Assembly (NCBI GenBank): GCA_003520145.1
Contig: DOVJ01000094.1
Coordinates: 1 to 6,534 of the forward strand
DNA length: 6,534 nt
Direction: 5' to 3'
Origin: Eubacterium sp.
GTDB taxonomy: Bacteria; Bacillota; Clostridia; Lachnospirales; Lachnospiraceae
The position numbers and the translations under genes were made by a program. Below, one piece after another: positions 1-6,534 of the stretch. A model generated the notes under the pieces. That model searched no databases and had not been told where the DNA came from. It saw only the letters and a program-made list of their open reading frames with translations. Position 1 is the stretch's first letter, and the number at the start of each line of letters is the position of its first letter.

Positions 1-1011
1 GTAACAATCAGAAACTGCGTAGCTTATGGTAATGGTTACCTTGAGGATGGAACTAATGCCGGTAACGGTAACGGTTTCAAGATGGGTGGCGACTCTATGA
101 GCGGCAAGCATGTTCTTGAGAACTGTGTTGCATTCAACAACAAGGCTAAGGGTATCGATTCTAACTCTTGTCCTGATAACATCGTTAAGAATTGTACAAC
201 ATTCAACAACGAAAGCTACAACGTAGCACTTTATACCAATACAGCTGCTAACACAGCTTATGTAGCAAACGGTATCATCTCTTACAGAAATTCTTCTCTT
301 GAAAGCGCTCTTGCAGTAGGTGAGAACCTTAAGGGTAAGGGTACTCAGGTTGAAACTGATTATAAGAATGAGACTGACTACTACTGGAACGGTGCAGATG
401 CTTCTGTTAATACACAGGGCGCTGCAGTAGCTGAGAACTGGTTCGTATCTACAGATACTAAGTTTGATCCTGCTACAAAGAAGTTTACATCAACAGTAGT
501 AACACGTAATGATGATAATACTATCAACATGAATGGTCTTCTTGAACTTACAGATGCAGCTCCTGCTGATGCTGGTGCAAGAATGGCAGGTACAGCTTCT
601 CTTGATAACAGCGTAGTTCCTGCAGACGTTAAGAACTACAAGGTTATCGATGGAGCTAACCAGTCTATCGTAGCTGGTGATGCTAAGGATCTCACAATCA
701 GAATCGATGCTGATCGTGATCTTTATGATCACGCAGAGCTTGATGATGTGGCAGTTGATGAGTCTAATCTCATAATCGAGAGCGGATCTACAATCGTTAC
801 ACTTAAGGCATCTTATGTTAAGAAGCTTAAGGCTGGTGAACATACTCTTAGAGTATTCTTCACTGATGGAAAGTATGCTGAGACAAAGATCTATGTTGAG
901 CCTAACACAGGTGACAGATCTCCACTTGCTCTTTACATCGCGCTTATCCTTCTTGCAGGATGTGGTATAGCTGGTACAGTTATCTACACAAAGAAGTCTA
1001 AGAAAGCTTAA
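1..1011 (+). CDS. PL9-family pectate lyase, C-terminal part with cell-surface anchor (5' end outside window)
   Basis: The frame is open from base 1, so the gene starts upstream; the ATG at 82 lies inside a conserved motif and is not the start. In the 336 residues visible, residues 1-70 are beta-helix coils with Asn ladders (NCVAYGNG, NCVAFNN, NCTTFNN). The motif GNGNGFKMGG (residues 21-30) matches the PL9 motif that carries the catalytic base; by recall of Dickeya Pel9A (Lys273), Lys27 here (bases 79-81) is the equivalent. The calcium-binding Asp cluster would be upstream, out of view. Residues of about 115-195 look like the usual end of the lyase domain. Residues of about 212-300 resemble an Ig-like/CBM X2-type module. 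Then come PNTGD (301-305), a hydrophobic helix (308-329) and the tail KKSKKA, the layout of a sortase substrate, although Glu replaces the usual Leu before Pro. Expected role: calcium-dependent beta-elimination of polygalacturonate at the cell surface. Codon use is strongly biased (16 of 18 Ile codons are ATC), unlike the genes downstream. Family call is firm; wall anchoring is inferred. Confidence 0.88.
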   Translation, partial: VTIRNCVAYGNGYLEDGTNAGNGNGFKMGGDSMSGKHVLENCVAFNNKAKGIDSNSCPDNIVKNCTTFNNESYNVALYTNTAANTAYVANGIISYRNSSLESALAVGENLKGKGTQVETDYKNETDYYWNGADASVNTQGAAVAENWFVSTDTKFDPATKKFTSTVVTRNDDNTINMNGLLELTDAAPADAGARMAGTASLDNSVVPADVKNYKVIDGANQSIVAGDAKDLTIRIDADRDLYDHAELDDVAVDESNLIIESGSTIVTLKASYVKKLKAGEHTLRVFFTDGKYAETKIYVEPNTGDRSPLALYIALILLAGCGIAGTVIYTKKSKKA

Positions 1012-1038
1012 TACTTCAGAAACAAGAGACGGTTTTTG

Positions 1039-1085
1039 AAAAGGTTGCCCCTGAGGTTATATAGACCTCGGGGGCAACTTTTTTG
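1039..1085 (+). terminator. Rho-independent terminator after the pectate lyase gene
   Basis: A long inverted repeat pairs 1044-1057 with 1065-1078 across a 7-nt loop (1058-1064). It has 14 pairs, of which only one (1052/1070) is a G-U wobble. The stem can extend outward through a G-U and four A-U pairs, and the right arm runs into six T residues (1079-1084). It starts 27 bases after the pectate lyase stop and lies upstream of the next promoter, so it separates the two transcription units. The left arm is preceded by A residues, so weak termination on the other strand is possible, but no convergent gene is present. Confidence 0.93.
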
Positions 1086-1097
1086 CATTTGCCTGTG

Positions 1098-1126
1098 TGG
1101 ACTTTTTCCCCTTCATGTGATAGAAT
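1098..1126 (+). promoter_or_regulatory. Candidate sigma-A promoter for the four-gene operon
   Basis: TGGACT (1098-1103, 4 of 6 to the -35 consensus) is followed by a 17-bp spacer and TAGAAT (1121-1126, 5 of 6 to the -10 consensus). TGA directly before the -10 gives an extended -10 element. Transcription would begin near 1133, leaving a leader of only about 15 nt before the ATG at 1148. The site sits between the terminator and the first operon gene, where a promoter is expected. This is a reading of consensus matches only. Confidence 0.6.
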
Positions 1127-1133
1127 ATGAAAG

Positions 1134-1138
1134 AGGAG
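1134..1138 (+). promoter_or_regulatory. Ribosome binding site that decides the start of the DUF5711-like gene
   Basis: AGGAG lies 9 nt before the ATG at 1148. The in-frame ATG at 1127 has no such site upstream, overlaps the predicted -10 box and precedes the predicted transcript start. The start at 1148 is therefore preferred, removing seven residues from the longest reading. Confidence 0.8.
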
Positions 1139-1147
1139 TTTTGTTCT

Positions 1148-2326
1148 ATGAGTAAGAAATCAAACAGTGATAATACGGAGTCCACGAGAGAGCTTCGTGA
1201 ACTTGATGCCAAGGTAAAGCGGCATCTTATAAAAAAGAATATAATCAGGACTGTAACGGTAACGCTTGCCGTAGCATTTGTCGTATATATCATATGGCAT
1301 GTGATAACGAAGAAGTATGAGGATTATTCGGTTCTCTCAACTGTTGATAAGGAAGTGGGCGATAATACTGTTACTGCGAGTTATAAGGATGGCTTCATCA
1401 AGTATGATAATGATGGCATAACATGTTATGACAGTATGAACAAAGTCCTGTGGCAGCAGTCATATGAGTTCAGAAATCCTATAGCGAGTGTGTGCGGGTC
1501 GTATGTTGCAGTTTCGGGTCTTGAGAAGAGTGAAGTTATAGTTTTCTCTGAGAAGGGTAAGCTTGTAACTATAGATACGCTTCTTCCTATCATGGAGGTC
1601 GATGTTACCGATGTCGGCGCCGTTGTTGTTACTCTGTATGATGGTGAGACGAGCTACATACGTATGTATGATTCGATGGCGAATATCATCTATGAGCTTA
1701 AGAAGGTGACATGGGGCGATGGCTATCCAGTTGCTGTTGCAGTGTCGGATGATGGTAAGAGACTTGCACTTTCTATGTCTTACGTTGGTAAAGGTGTTCT
1801 TAAGCATAAGCTTATGTTCTACAACTTCTCGAAGGTCGGTCAGAACGAGGTAGATAACTTCGTCGGAGAGTTCGAGAGTGAAGATATCATGACGGAGATC
1901 AGATTCCTTCCTAAGAACAGATTCTTAGCGATAAGCAGTAAGAACATGCAGGTATATACATATGAGGAATATCCTAAGCTTAGCAAGAATGCGAAGTTTG
2001 GCTATGAGCCGAAGTCTGTATTTGTGACTGATGATCGCATCGCGACGCTTCACGACGGGACTAAGGGGCAGGAACTCGATGTGTATGATATGAACTGCAA
2101 GAAGCTTCTTAACAAGAAGCTTGACCGCACATATGAGAACCTTGCGTTGTCGGATAAGGGTGTCATGCTCTATAACAGCGACCATGCGTGCCTCATCAAT
2201 AAGAGTGGCAGAGTTAAGTTCGAATATGATTTTGATATCCCGGTTAACAGCATTCTGTGGATGCCGGGCAAGAACCGATTTGCTTTTGTTAATGTTAGAT
2301 CTATCCAACAGGTCATTCTCAAGTGA
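1148..2326 (+). CDS. DUF5711-like membrane-anchored beta-propeller protein, function unknown
   Basis: The product is 392 aa from the chosen start (an in-frame ATG at 1127 would add seven residues). Residues 1-30 are charged and cytoplasmic (KVKRHLIKK just before the membrane). Residues of about 32-52 form one transmembrane helix, and by the positive-inside rule the remaining 340 residues lie outside the membrane. That part is made of short beta-strand repeats with turns such as YKDGFIKYDNDG, VSDDGKRLAL and LSDKGVMLYNSD, as in WD40/PQQ-like beta-propellers. The pattern matches proteins annotated DUF5711 in Lachnospiraceae and related Clostridia, recognised by overall style and not by a search. 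No catalytic motif or lipobox is seen. It is the first gene of the probable operon, with the CvpA-family gene starting 15 nt after its stop, which suggests a shared envelope role; no specific function is known to me. Confidence 0.82.
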   Translation: MSKKSNSDNTESTRELRELDAKVKRHLIKKNIIRTVTVTLAVAFVVYIIWHVITKKYEDYSVLSTVDKEVGDNTVTASYKDGFIKYDNDGITCYDSMNKVLWQQSYEFRNPIASVCGSYVAVSGLEKSEVIVFSEKGKLVTIDTLLPIMEVDVTDVGAVVVTLYDGETSYIRMYDSMANIIYELKKVTWGDGYPVAVAVSDDGKRLALSMSYVGKGVLKHKLMFYNFSKVGQNEVDNFVGEFESEDIMTEIRFLPKNRFLAISSKNMQVYTYEEYPKLSKNAKFGYEPKSVFVTDDRIATLHDGTKGQELDVYDMNCKKLLNKKLDRTYENLALSDKGVMLYNSDHACLINKSGRVKFEYDFDIPVNSILWMPGKNRFAFVNVRSIQQVILK

Positions 2327-2341
2327 CAGAAAGGTGGTTGT

Positions 2342-3031
2342 ATGACTTTACTTATATGTATGATCATTATATTGGCTGGATGTATGATTCTTGGCTATCA
2401 CAAGGGCTTCATACTGATCCTGTTTTCGCTTCTAGCGACAGTTCTGACGGTTGTTCTTACGATAGGATTGACGCCTATGGTTTCTTCTATGATCAGGAAG
2501 TCACCTGTCTATGATAAGGTCTATGATGGCATATATGAGAAGATGGGCGAAGCGAAGCTTCCTTCTGACAAAAACAGCGATCTTGAAGGCGTGCTTATCG
2601 ACTTCAAGATGCCTAAGGAGATATCGAAGTTCATAAACAGCAACAACACAGAGTCTGCTTATGAGAAGCTTGGAGTTACATCTCCTCGTGAGTACGTCTC
2701 AGGCATGCTTGCGAACATCGTTATCAACGCGATAGTGTTCATCCTTCTGTTCATAATCATCTATGTTCTGGTGAATGTTATTGTAAATGCTTTGGATCTT
2801 CTGAGCAAACTGCCAGTTATCAACACTATTAACAAGAGCTTTGGCATAGTGATAGGGCTGGCTGAAGGCATACTCATCATATGGGTCGTACTTCTTGCGG
2901 TGACCTTCCTTCAAGGTACTGCAGCAGCAGACTTTGTCAATGCACAGGTAGAAGAGAATGCCATAACGGCTTTTGTGTATAACAACAATCTTCTCCTTAA
3001 GTACATTATGAATATAATCAAAGTAGGATGA
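2342..3031 (+). CDS. CvpA-family integral membrane protein
   Basis: This 229-aa protein has two N-terminal helices (about 1-18 and 23-43) split by the short turn GYHKGF, which is typical of CvpA/colicin V production family members. A soluble loop with many charged residues follows (about 50-118), then helices at about 122-148 and 166-190 and a short C-terminal tail. The family is named for a role in colicin V export in E. coli and has been linked to envelope stress tolerance, but its molecular activity is not settled. The Clostridial members often have this longer middle loop. The start ATG follows AAAGGTGG (2330-2337) at a tight 4-nt spacing. It lies 15 nt after the previous stop and 3 nt before the first ABC gene, so translation is probably coupled. 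An LAGC string at residues 11-14 is part of helix 1 and not a convincing lipobox. Confidence 0.85.
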   Translation: MTLLICMIIILAGCMILGYHKGFILILFSLLATVLTVVLTIGLTPMVSSMIRKSPVYDKVYDGIYEKMGEAKLPSDKNSDLEGVLIDFKMPKEISKFINSNNTESAYEKLGVTSPREYVSGMLANIVINAIVFILLFIIIYVLVNVIVNALDLLSKLPVINTINKSFGIVIGLAEGILIIWVVLLAVTFLQGTAAADFVNAQVEENAITAFVYNNNLLLKYIMNIIKVG

Positions 3032-3034
3032 TAT

Positions 3035-4783
3035 ATGAGAACTATACTTAATCAGCTCAAACGTTATAAAAAAGAGAGTGTCTTAGGACCTCTCTTTAAA
3101 CTTTTAGAGGCATCTTTTGAACTATGTGTACCTCTGATTGTTGCTATGATGATAGATAAGGGTGTTGCAGAGGACGATAAGTCCTATGTTGTAAAACTGA
3201 CTCTTGTTCTAGTCGGCTTTGGACTTGTCGGTCTTCTTTCAGCCGTTACAGCACAGTACTTTGCAGCAAAAGCTGCAGTTTCCATAGCGGCAGATATGCG
3301 TCGAGATATGTTTACATTCTTACAGAGGCTTGATTATACGCAGATAGATAAGCTTGGAACTTCGACGATGATCACGCGTATGACATCTGACATAGATCAG
3401 GTTCAGACGGGGATTAACCTGACCTTAAGGCTTCTCTTGCGCTCACCTTTTGTTGTGTTTGGAGCCATGATCATGGCGATGACTATCGACCTTAAGTCAT
3501 CTCTTGTTTTTGTGGGTGTTATAGCGGTCTTATCTGTCATAGTCGTATCTATAACACTGATCACTATGCCTATGTATAAGAAAGTGAGCGCTAAGCTTGA
3601 TGTAGTACTTAGGAGATGTAGAGAGAACATATCCGGTATACGTGTTATAAGAGCATTTGGAAGAGTTGATAGAGAAAGAGAAGCTTATCTTGAGGAGAAT
3701 GATAGCTTAACACAAGGAAGGCTTTTTGCCGGTAGGATATCGGCCTGCATGAATCCGCTTACTTATGCGGTCATAAACCTCTTTACTGTGCTTCTCATAT
3801 ATGTGGGAGCACTAAGGGTTGACAGTGGTATACTTACGCAAGGAAAAGTTGTTGCTTTGTATAATTATATGGGGCAGATACTTGTTGAGCTTGTTAAGCT
3901 CGCTAACCTCTGTGTGAACATAACAAAAGCGCTTGCAAGCAATGACAGAATACAGAAAGTGTATCGCGAAGGTATTGCCTGTGAAGGTATAGAAGCTGTA
4001 GAGCCGGCAGCAGCGGTTGATGTACCTTATGTTCTTGAACTTGATGATGTATCATGCAGATATGAAGGAAGTCCTGAGGATTCGGTATCTTCTGTCAGTG
4101 TTAAGGCAAAGGCCGGAGAGACCATAGGAATCATAGGTGGAACTGGCTCCGGCAAGACAACTCTGGTGAATCTGATTCCTGGTTTTTATCCTTGCAGTAC
4201 AGGAACTGTGAAGGTATGCGGAAGAGATATAAGCAAAGAGGATATAAGAACTATAAGAGAACTTGTTGCAGTAGTTCCTCAGAAGGCAGTACTTTTTAAG
4301 GGGACCATAAGAGAGAATCTTCTGTGGGGCAATGAAGGTGCAACGGATGAAGAGCTCTATGAGGCCCTTTCGCTTTCCTGTGCTAAGGAGATAGTTGATT
4401 CTAAAGAGGGTGGTCTTGACTATATGGTAGAGCAGGGCGGACGAAACTTCTCAGGTGGTCAGAGACAGCGTCTTACGATAGCGCGTGCTCTTGTGAAGAA
4501 GGGACGTATACTCATACTTGATGACAGTTCTTCAGCGCTTGATTACATAACAGATAAGACCTTAAGACATAACCTGTCAGAGCTTTCTTATAAGCCTGTT
4601 AAGGTGATAGTATCGCAAAGGAGCGCCTCTGTAATGGAAGCTGATCAGATAATCGTCTTGGAAGATGGTGAAGTAGCAGGCATAGGTCGTCACGAGGAAC
4701 TTCTTGAAAACTGCCCTGTATATTCACAGATACACTATTCGCAGTACTCTGCTGATATGAAGAAAGGTGGTGCTGCACTATGA
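3035..4783 (+). CDS. ABC exporter half-transporter, degenerate-site subunit of a heterodimer
   Basis: This 582-aa protein fuses a six-helix exporter domain (about residues 16-295) to a nucleotide-binding domain (about 332-575). Visible motifs are the A-loop Tyr343, Walker A GGTGSGKT (368-375), Q-loop Gln416, signature FSGGQ (472-476), Walker B ILILDD (492-497) and D-loop SALD (500-503). Two catalytic positions are altered: Asp497 replaces the catalytic Glu, and the switch position reads SQR with Gln528 in place of His. These changes define the TM287/BmrC-like partner of heterodimeric multidrug-type exporters, whose own Walker site binds but poorly hydrolyses ATP. The start has AGGA (3025-3028) 6 nt upstream and lies 3 nt after the CvpA-family stop. 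Its end overlaps the next ABC gene by 4 nt. The substrate cannot be read from the sequence; drugs, lipids or peptides are all possible. Ile codons are mainly ATA, unlike the pectate lyase. Confidence 0.93.
   Translation: MRTILNQLKRYKKESVLGPLFKLLEASFELCVPLIVAMMIDKGVAEDDKSYVVKLTLVLVGFGLVGLLSAVTAQYFAAKAAVSIAADMRRDMFTFLQRLDYTQIDKLGTSTMITRMTSDIDQVQTGINLTLRLLLRSPFVVFGAMIMAMTIDLKSSLVFVGVIAVLSVIVVSITLITMPMYKKVSAKLDVVLRRCRENISGIRVIRAFGRVDREREAYLEENDSLTQGRLFAGRISACMNPLTYAVINLFTVLLIYVGALRVDSGILTQGKVVALYNYMGQILVELVKLANLCVNITKALASNDRIQKVYREGIACEGIEAVEPAAAVDVPYVLELDDVSCRYEGSPEDSVSSVSVKAKAGETIGIIGGTGSGKTTLVNLIPGFYPCSTGTVKVCGRDISKEDIRTIRELVAVVPQKAVLFKGTIRENLLWGNEGATDEELYEALSLSCAKEIVDSKEGGLDYMVEQGGRNFSGGQRQRLTIARALVKKGRILILDDSSSALDYITDKTLRHNLSELSYKPVKVIVSQRSASVMEADQIIVLEDGEVAGIGRHEELLENCPVYSQIHYSQYSADMKKGGAAL
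4763..4770 (+). promoter_or_regulatory. Ribosome binding site for the second ABC gene, inside the first
   Basis: AAAGGTGG lies within the last codons of the first ABC gene and 9 nt before the ATG at 4780. The same octamer precedes the CvpA-family gene (2330-2337). Both differ by one base from AAAGGAGG. It supports the ATGA overlap start. Confidence 0.75.
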
Positions 4784-6492
4784 AAAGAACGATGTTTCGA
4801 TATCTGAAAAAAGAACTGATATACATAGTGCTCTCCATCCTTATGGCTTTTTTCAGCGTCATACTAACACTTGCTGTGCCTATAATCATGGGAAAGTGCA
4901 TAGATCTTATCGCAGGGCGTCACGATGTGAACTTCGATATGCTCAAGGTATACGCTTTGTGGCTTGTGATCATCATACTTGTTAATTCGATGATTACATG
5001 GATCATGAATATCATCAACAACAAGATAACATATACGATCATGAGAGATGTTCGCAATGATGCATTCTTGAAGCTTACGAAGCTTCCACTTAAGTACACG
5101 GACAGTCACAGGACAGGCGAGATCACAAGTATGATAATTCAGGATACTGAAAGCTTGGGCGATGGTCTTCTTATGGGCTTTACACAGGCATTCACGGGAA
5201 TTATCACGATTGTCGGAACTCTTGTGTATATGTTCATCCTCAACGTAAAGATAGCGCTTGCGGTCATGTTCATAACGCCGCTTTCACTTGTTGTAGCGAA
5301 CTTTATCGCTAAGAAGACCTTTATCTTCTTTAGGGGTCAGTCTCTTGCAAGAGGTGAGGCGACAGCCTATATAGAGGAGATGCTCGGAAACCTCAAGGTC
5401 GTCAAAGCATTTACCAGAGAGGATGAGTCGATTGCTAAGTTTGATGGACTGAACGAGAACCTTAAGAAGAATTCCTTCAAGGCAATCTTCTATTCGTCAC
5501 TTACCAATCCTTCGACGAGATTCGTAAACAGCGTGGTGTATGCGGTTGTTGCGCTTATGGGCTGCTTCATGGCTATGGATGATCTCATAACGGTCGGTGC
5601 GATAGCGACCTTCTTAAGCTATGCGAACCAGTATACGAAGCCGTTTAACGAGATATCAGGCGTTATAACTGAGCTGCAGAACGCATTTGCATGCGCAAAG
5701 AGAGTGTTTGCCCTCATAGAAGAGGAGCCGGAAGTCGACAGAGAAGATACGGGATTCGTACCAAAAGAGCGAAGGATAGAGATCAGTCATGTCGATTTTG
5801 CCTATACGAAAGAGCAGAAGCTCATAACAGACTTCAATCTAAGCGTTGAGTACGGCAAGAAGGTCGCAATCGTAGGTCCTACAGGCTGCGGCAAGACAAC
5901 GCTTATCAATCTGCTCATGAGGTTTTACGATGTGCGTGGCGGTTCTATAACCATAGATGGCACAGATATAAGGGATATAAGCCGTGATGAGCTAAGGAGT
6001 ATGTTCGGTATGGTGCTGCAGGATACGTGGCTTCGCTCGGGTACGATAAGAGATAATATACGCTTTGCAAGAGAGGATGCAACCGATGAGGAGATAGTAG
6101 CGGCTGCCAAGCTAAGCCGTGCACACAGCTTTATCAAGCGACTTCCGCAGGGCTATGATACAGTCATAACCGAAGAAGGCGAGGGCTTAAGCCAGGGGCA
6201 GAAGCAGCTTCTGTGTATAACGAGGATCATGCTTCTTGATCCGGCGTTCCTGATCCTTGATGAGGCGACGTCTTCCATAGATACAAGAACAGAGATTCAG
6301 ATTCAAAATGCTTTTGATACACTGACAAAGGGAAGGACAAGCTTTATAGTGGCCCACAGGCTGTCAACCATCATGAACGCAGACATAATACTTGTCATGA
6401 AGGATGGCAATGTTATCGAGCAGGGAACACATGACGAACTGATGAAACTCGGTGGTTTTTACAGTGAACTGCATAAAAGTGCGACAGCGTAA
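4780..6492 (+). CDS. ABC exporter half-transporter, consensus-site subunit of a heterodimer
   Basis: This 570-aa protein has six helices (about residues 13-292) followed by a nucleotide-binding domain (about 331-567). Motifs are the A-loop Tyr342, Walker A GPTGCGKT (366-373), Q-loop Gln414, the exporter-specific TEEGEG loop (464-469), signature LSQGQ (470-474), Walker B with catalytic Asp494-Glu495, D-loop SSID (498-501) and switch His526. The catalytic Glu and His are present, but the signature has Gln in place of the first Gly, the mirror image of the upstream subunit. Together the two give one active site (this Walker A/B with the partner's FSGGQ) and one degenerate site, as in TM288/BmrD-type heterodimers. 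The start is the ATG of an ATGA overlap with the upstream gene, so near-equal, coupled production is expected. Exported substrate unknown. No terminator is visible in the 42 bases that follow, so the transcript may continue. Confidence 0.94.
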   Translation: MKRTMFRYLKKELIYIVLSILMAFFSVILTLAVPIIMGKCIDLIAGRHDVNFDMLKVYALWLVIIILVNSMITWIMNIINNKITYTIMRDVRNDAFLKLTKLPLKYTDSHRTGEITSMIIQDTESLGDGLLMGFTQAFTGIITIVGTLVYMFILNVKIALAVMFITPLSLVVANFIAKKTFIFFRGQSLARGEATAYIEEMLGNLKVVKAFTREDESIAKFDGLNENLKKNSFKAIFYSSLTNPSTRFVNSVVYAVVALMGCFMAMDDLITVGAIATFLSYANQYTKPFNEISGVITELQNAFACAKRVFALIEEEPEVDREDTGFVPKERRIEISHVDFAYTKEQKLITDFNLSVEYGKKVAIVGPTGCGKTTLINLLMRFYDVRGGSITIDGTDIRDISRDELRSMFGMVLQDTWLRSGTIRDNIRFAREDATDEEIVAAAKLSRAHSFIKRLPQGYDTVITEEGEGLSQGQKQLLCITRIMLLDPAFLILDEATSSIDTRTEIQIQNAFDTLTKGRTSFIVAHRLSTIMNADIILVMKDGNVIEQGTHDELMKLGGFYSELHKSATA

Positions 6493-6502
6493 ATGCAGGA
6501 AA

Positions 6503-6534
6503 AACTTGCTGTTACTATTAACTTGTTGTTACTA
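6503..6534 (+). repeat. Direct repeat, two 15-bp copies with 17-bp period, reaching the window edge
   Basis: AACTTGCTGTTACTA (6503-6517) and AACTTGTTGTTACTA (6520-6534) match at 14 of 15 bases and are separated by TT. The sequence just upstream does not continue the pattern, so this would be the first two units of any array. It could be a short tandem repeat or paired binding sites; with the window ending here this cannot be decided. Confidence 0.6.

Noticed and set aside
82..84. ATG at 82 as start of the pectate lyase
   Set aside because: The frame is open to base 1, the upstream residues continue the PL9 beta-helix, and this Met falls within the conserved GNGNGFK-x-GG motif.
490..843. Open frames on the minus strand across the pectate lyase and other genes
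   Set aside because: They lie fully opposite well-supported genes, have low-complexity Cys/Ile/Ser-rich or Arg-rich translations, and lack ribosome sites; they are codon-bias shadows.
949..966. LAGC string in the C-terminal helix of the pectate lyase
   Set aside because: It is at the C-terminal end of the protein, in the anchor helix, and cannot act as a lipoprotein signal.
1127..1147. Seven-residue N-terminal extension of the DUF5711-like protein
   Set aside because: The ATG at 1127 has no ribosome site and overlaps the predicted -10 box, while the ATG at 1148 has AGGAG at good spacing.
2369..2383. LAGC string near the N-terminus of the CvpA-like protein, resembling a lipobox
   Set aside because: There is no charged n-region before it, and it lies inside the first of two helices in the normal CvpA layout, so it reads as membrane helix sequence.
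6493..6534. Open reading frame starting with ATG directly after the last stop codon (TAAATG) and running off the window
   Set aside because: There is no ribosome binding site before it, only 14 codons are visible, and they cover a repeat with a 17-bp period that would shift frame with each copy.

Overview
The window looks like a chromosomal piece of a low-to-moderate GC Firmicute. A gut or rumen Lachnospiraceae (Butyrivibrio, Pseudobutyrivibrio or Lachnospira type) is my best guess. The reasons are a pectate lyase with a Gram-positive surface anchor, a DUF5711-type membrane protein, AGGAG/AAAGG ribosome binding sites, and five same-strand genes with tight spacing. The genus is inferred from protein style and not demonstrated.

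Positions 1-1011 hold the 3' part of a large secreted family PL9 pectate lyase, whose start lies upstream of the window. It includes the end of the beta-helix with the probable catalytic lysine, a C-terminal Ig/X2-like module, a variant sortase motif (PNTGD), a membrane anchor and a basic tail. A strong rho-independent terminator (about 1039-1085) closes this unit.

A compact promoter (about 1098-1126) then starts a four-gene run, all on the + strand: a DUF5711-like membrane-anchored beta-propeller protein (1148-2326), a CvpA-family four-helix membrane protein (2342-3031), and two half-size ABC exporters (3035-4783 and 4780-6492). Gaps are 15 nt and 3 nt, and the two ABC genes overlap by 4 nt (ATGA), so one operon is likely. 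The ABC pair carries complementary substitutions that mark a heterodimeric exporter of the TM287/288, BmrC/BmrD or LmrCD type: the first subunit lacks the catalytic Glu and switch His, and the second has them but carries an LSQGQ signature. Together they would give one consensus and one degenerate ATP site.

The last 42 bases after the final stop hold no gene I can support, but they contain two copies of a 15-bp direct repeat with a 17-bp period that runs into the window edge.

I do not see a plainly new system such as a defence island, CRISPR array or mobile element. The least understood part is the DUF5711-CvpA pair co-transcribed with a heterodimeric exporter, which could be a cell-envelope unit but whose function cannot be read from the sequence.
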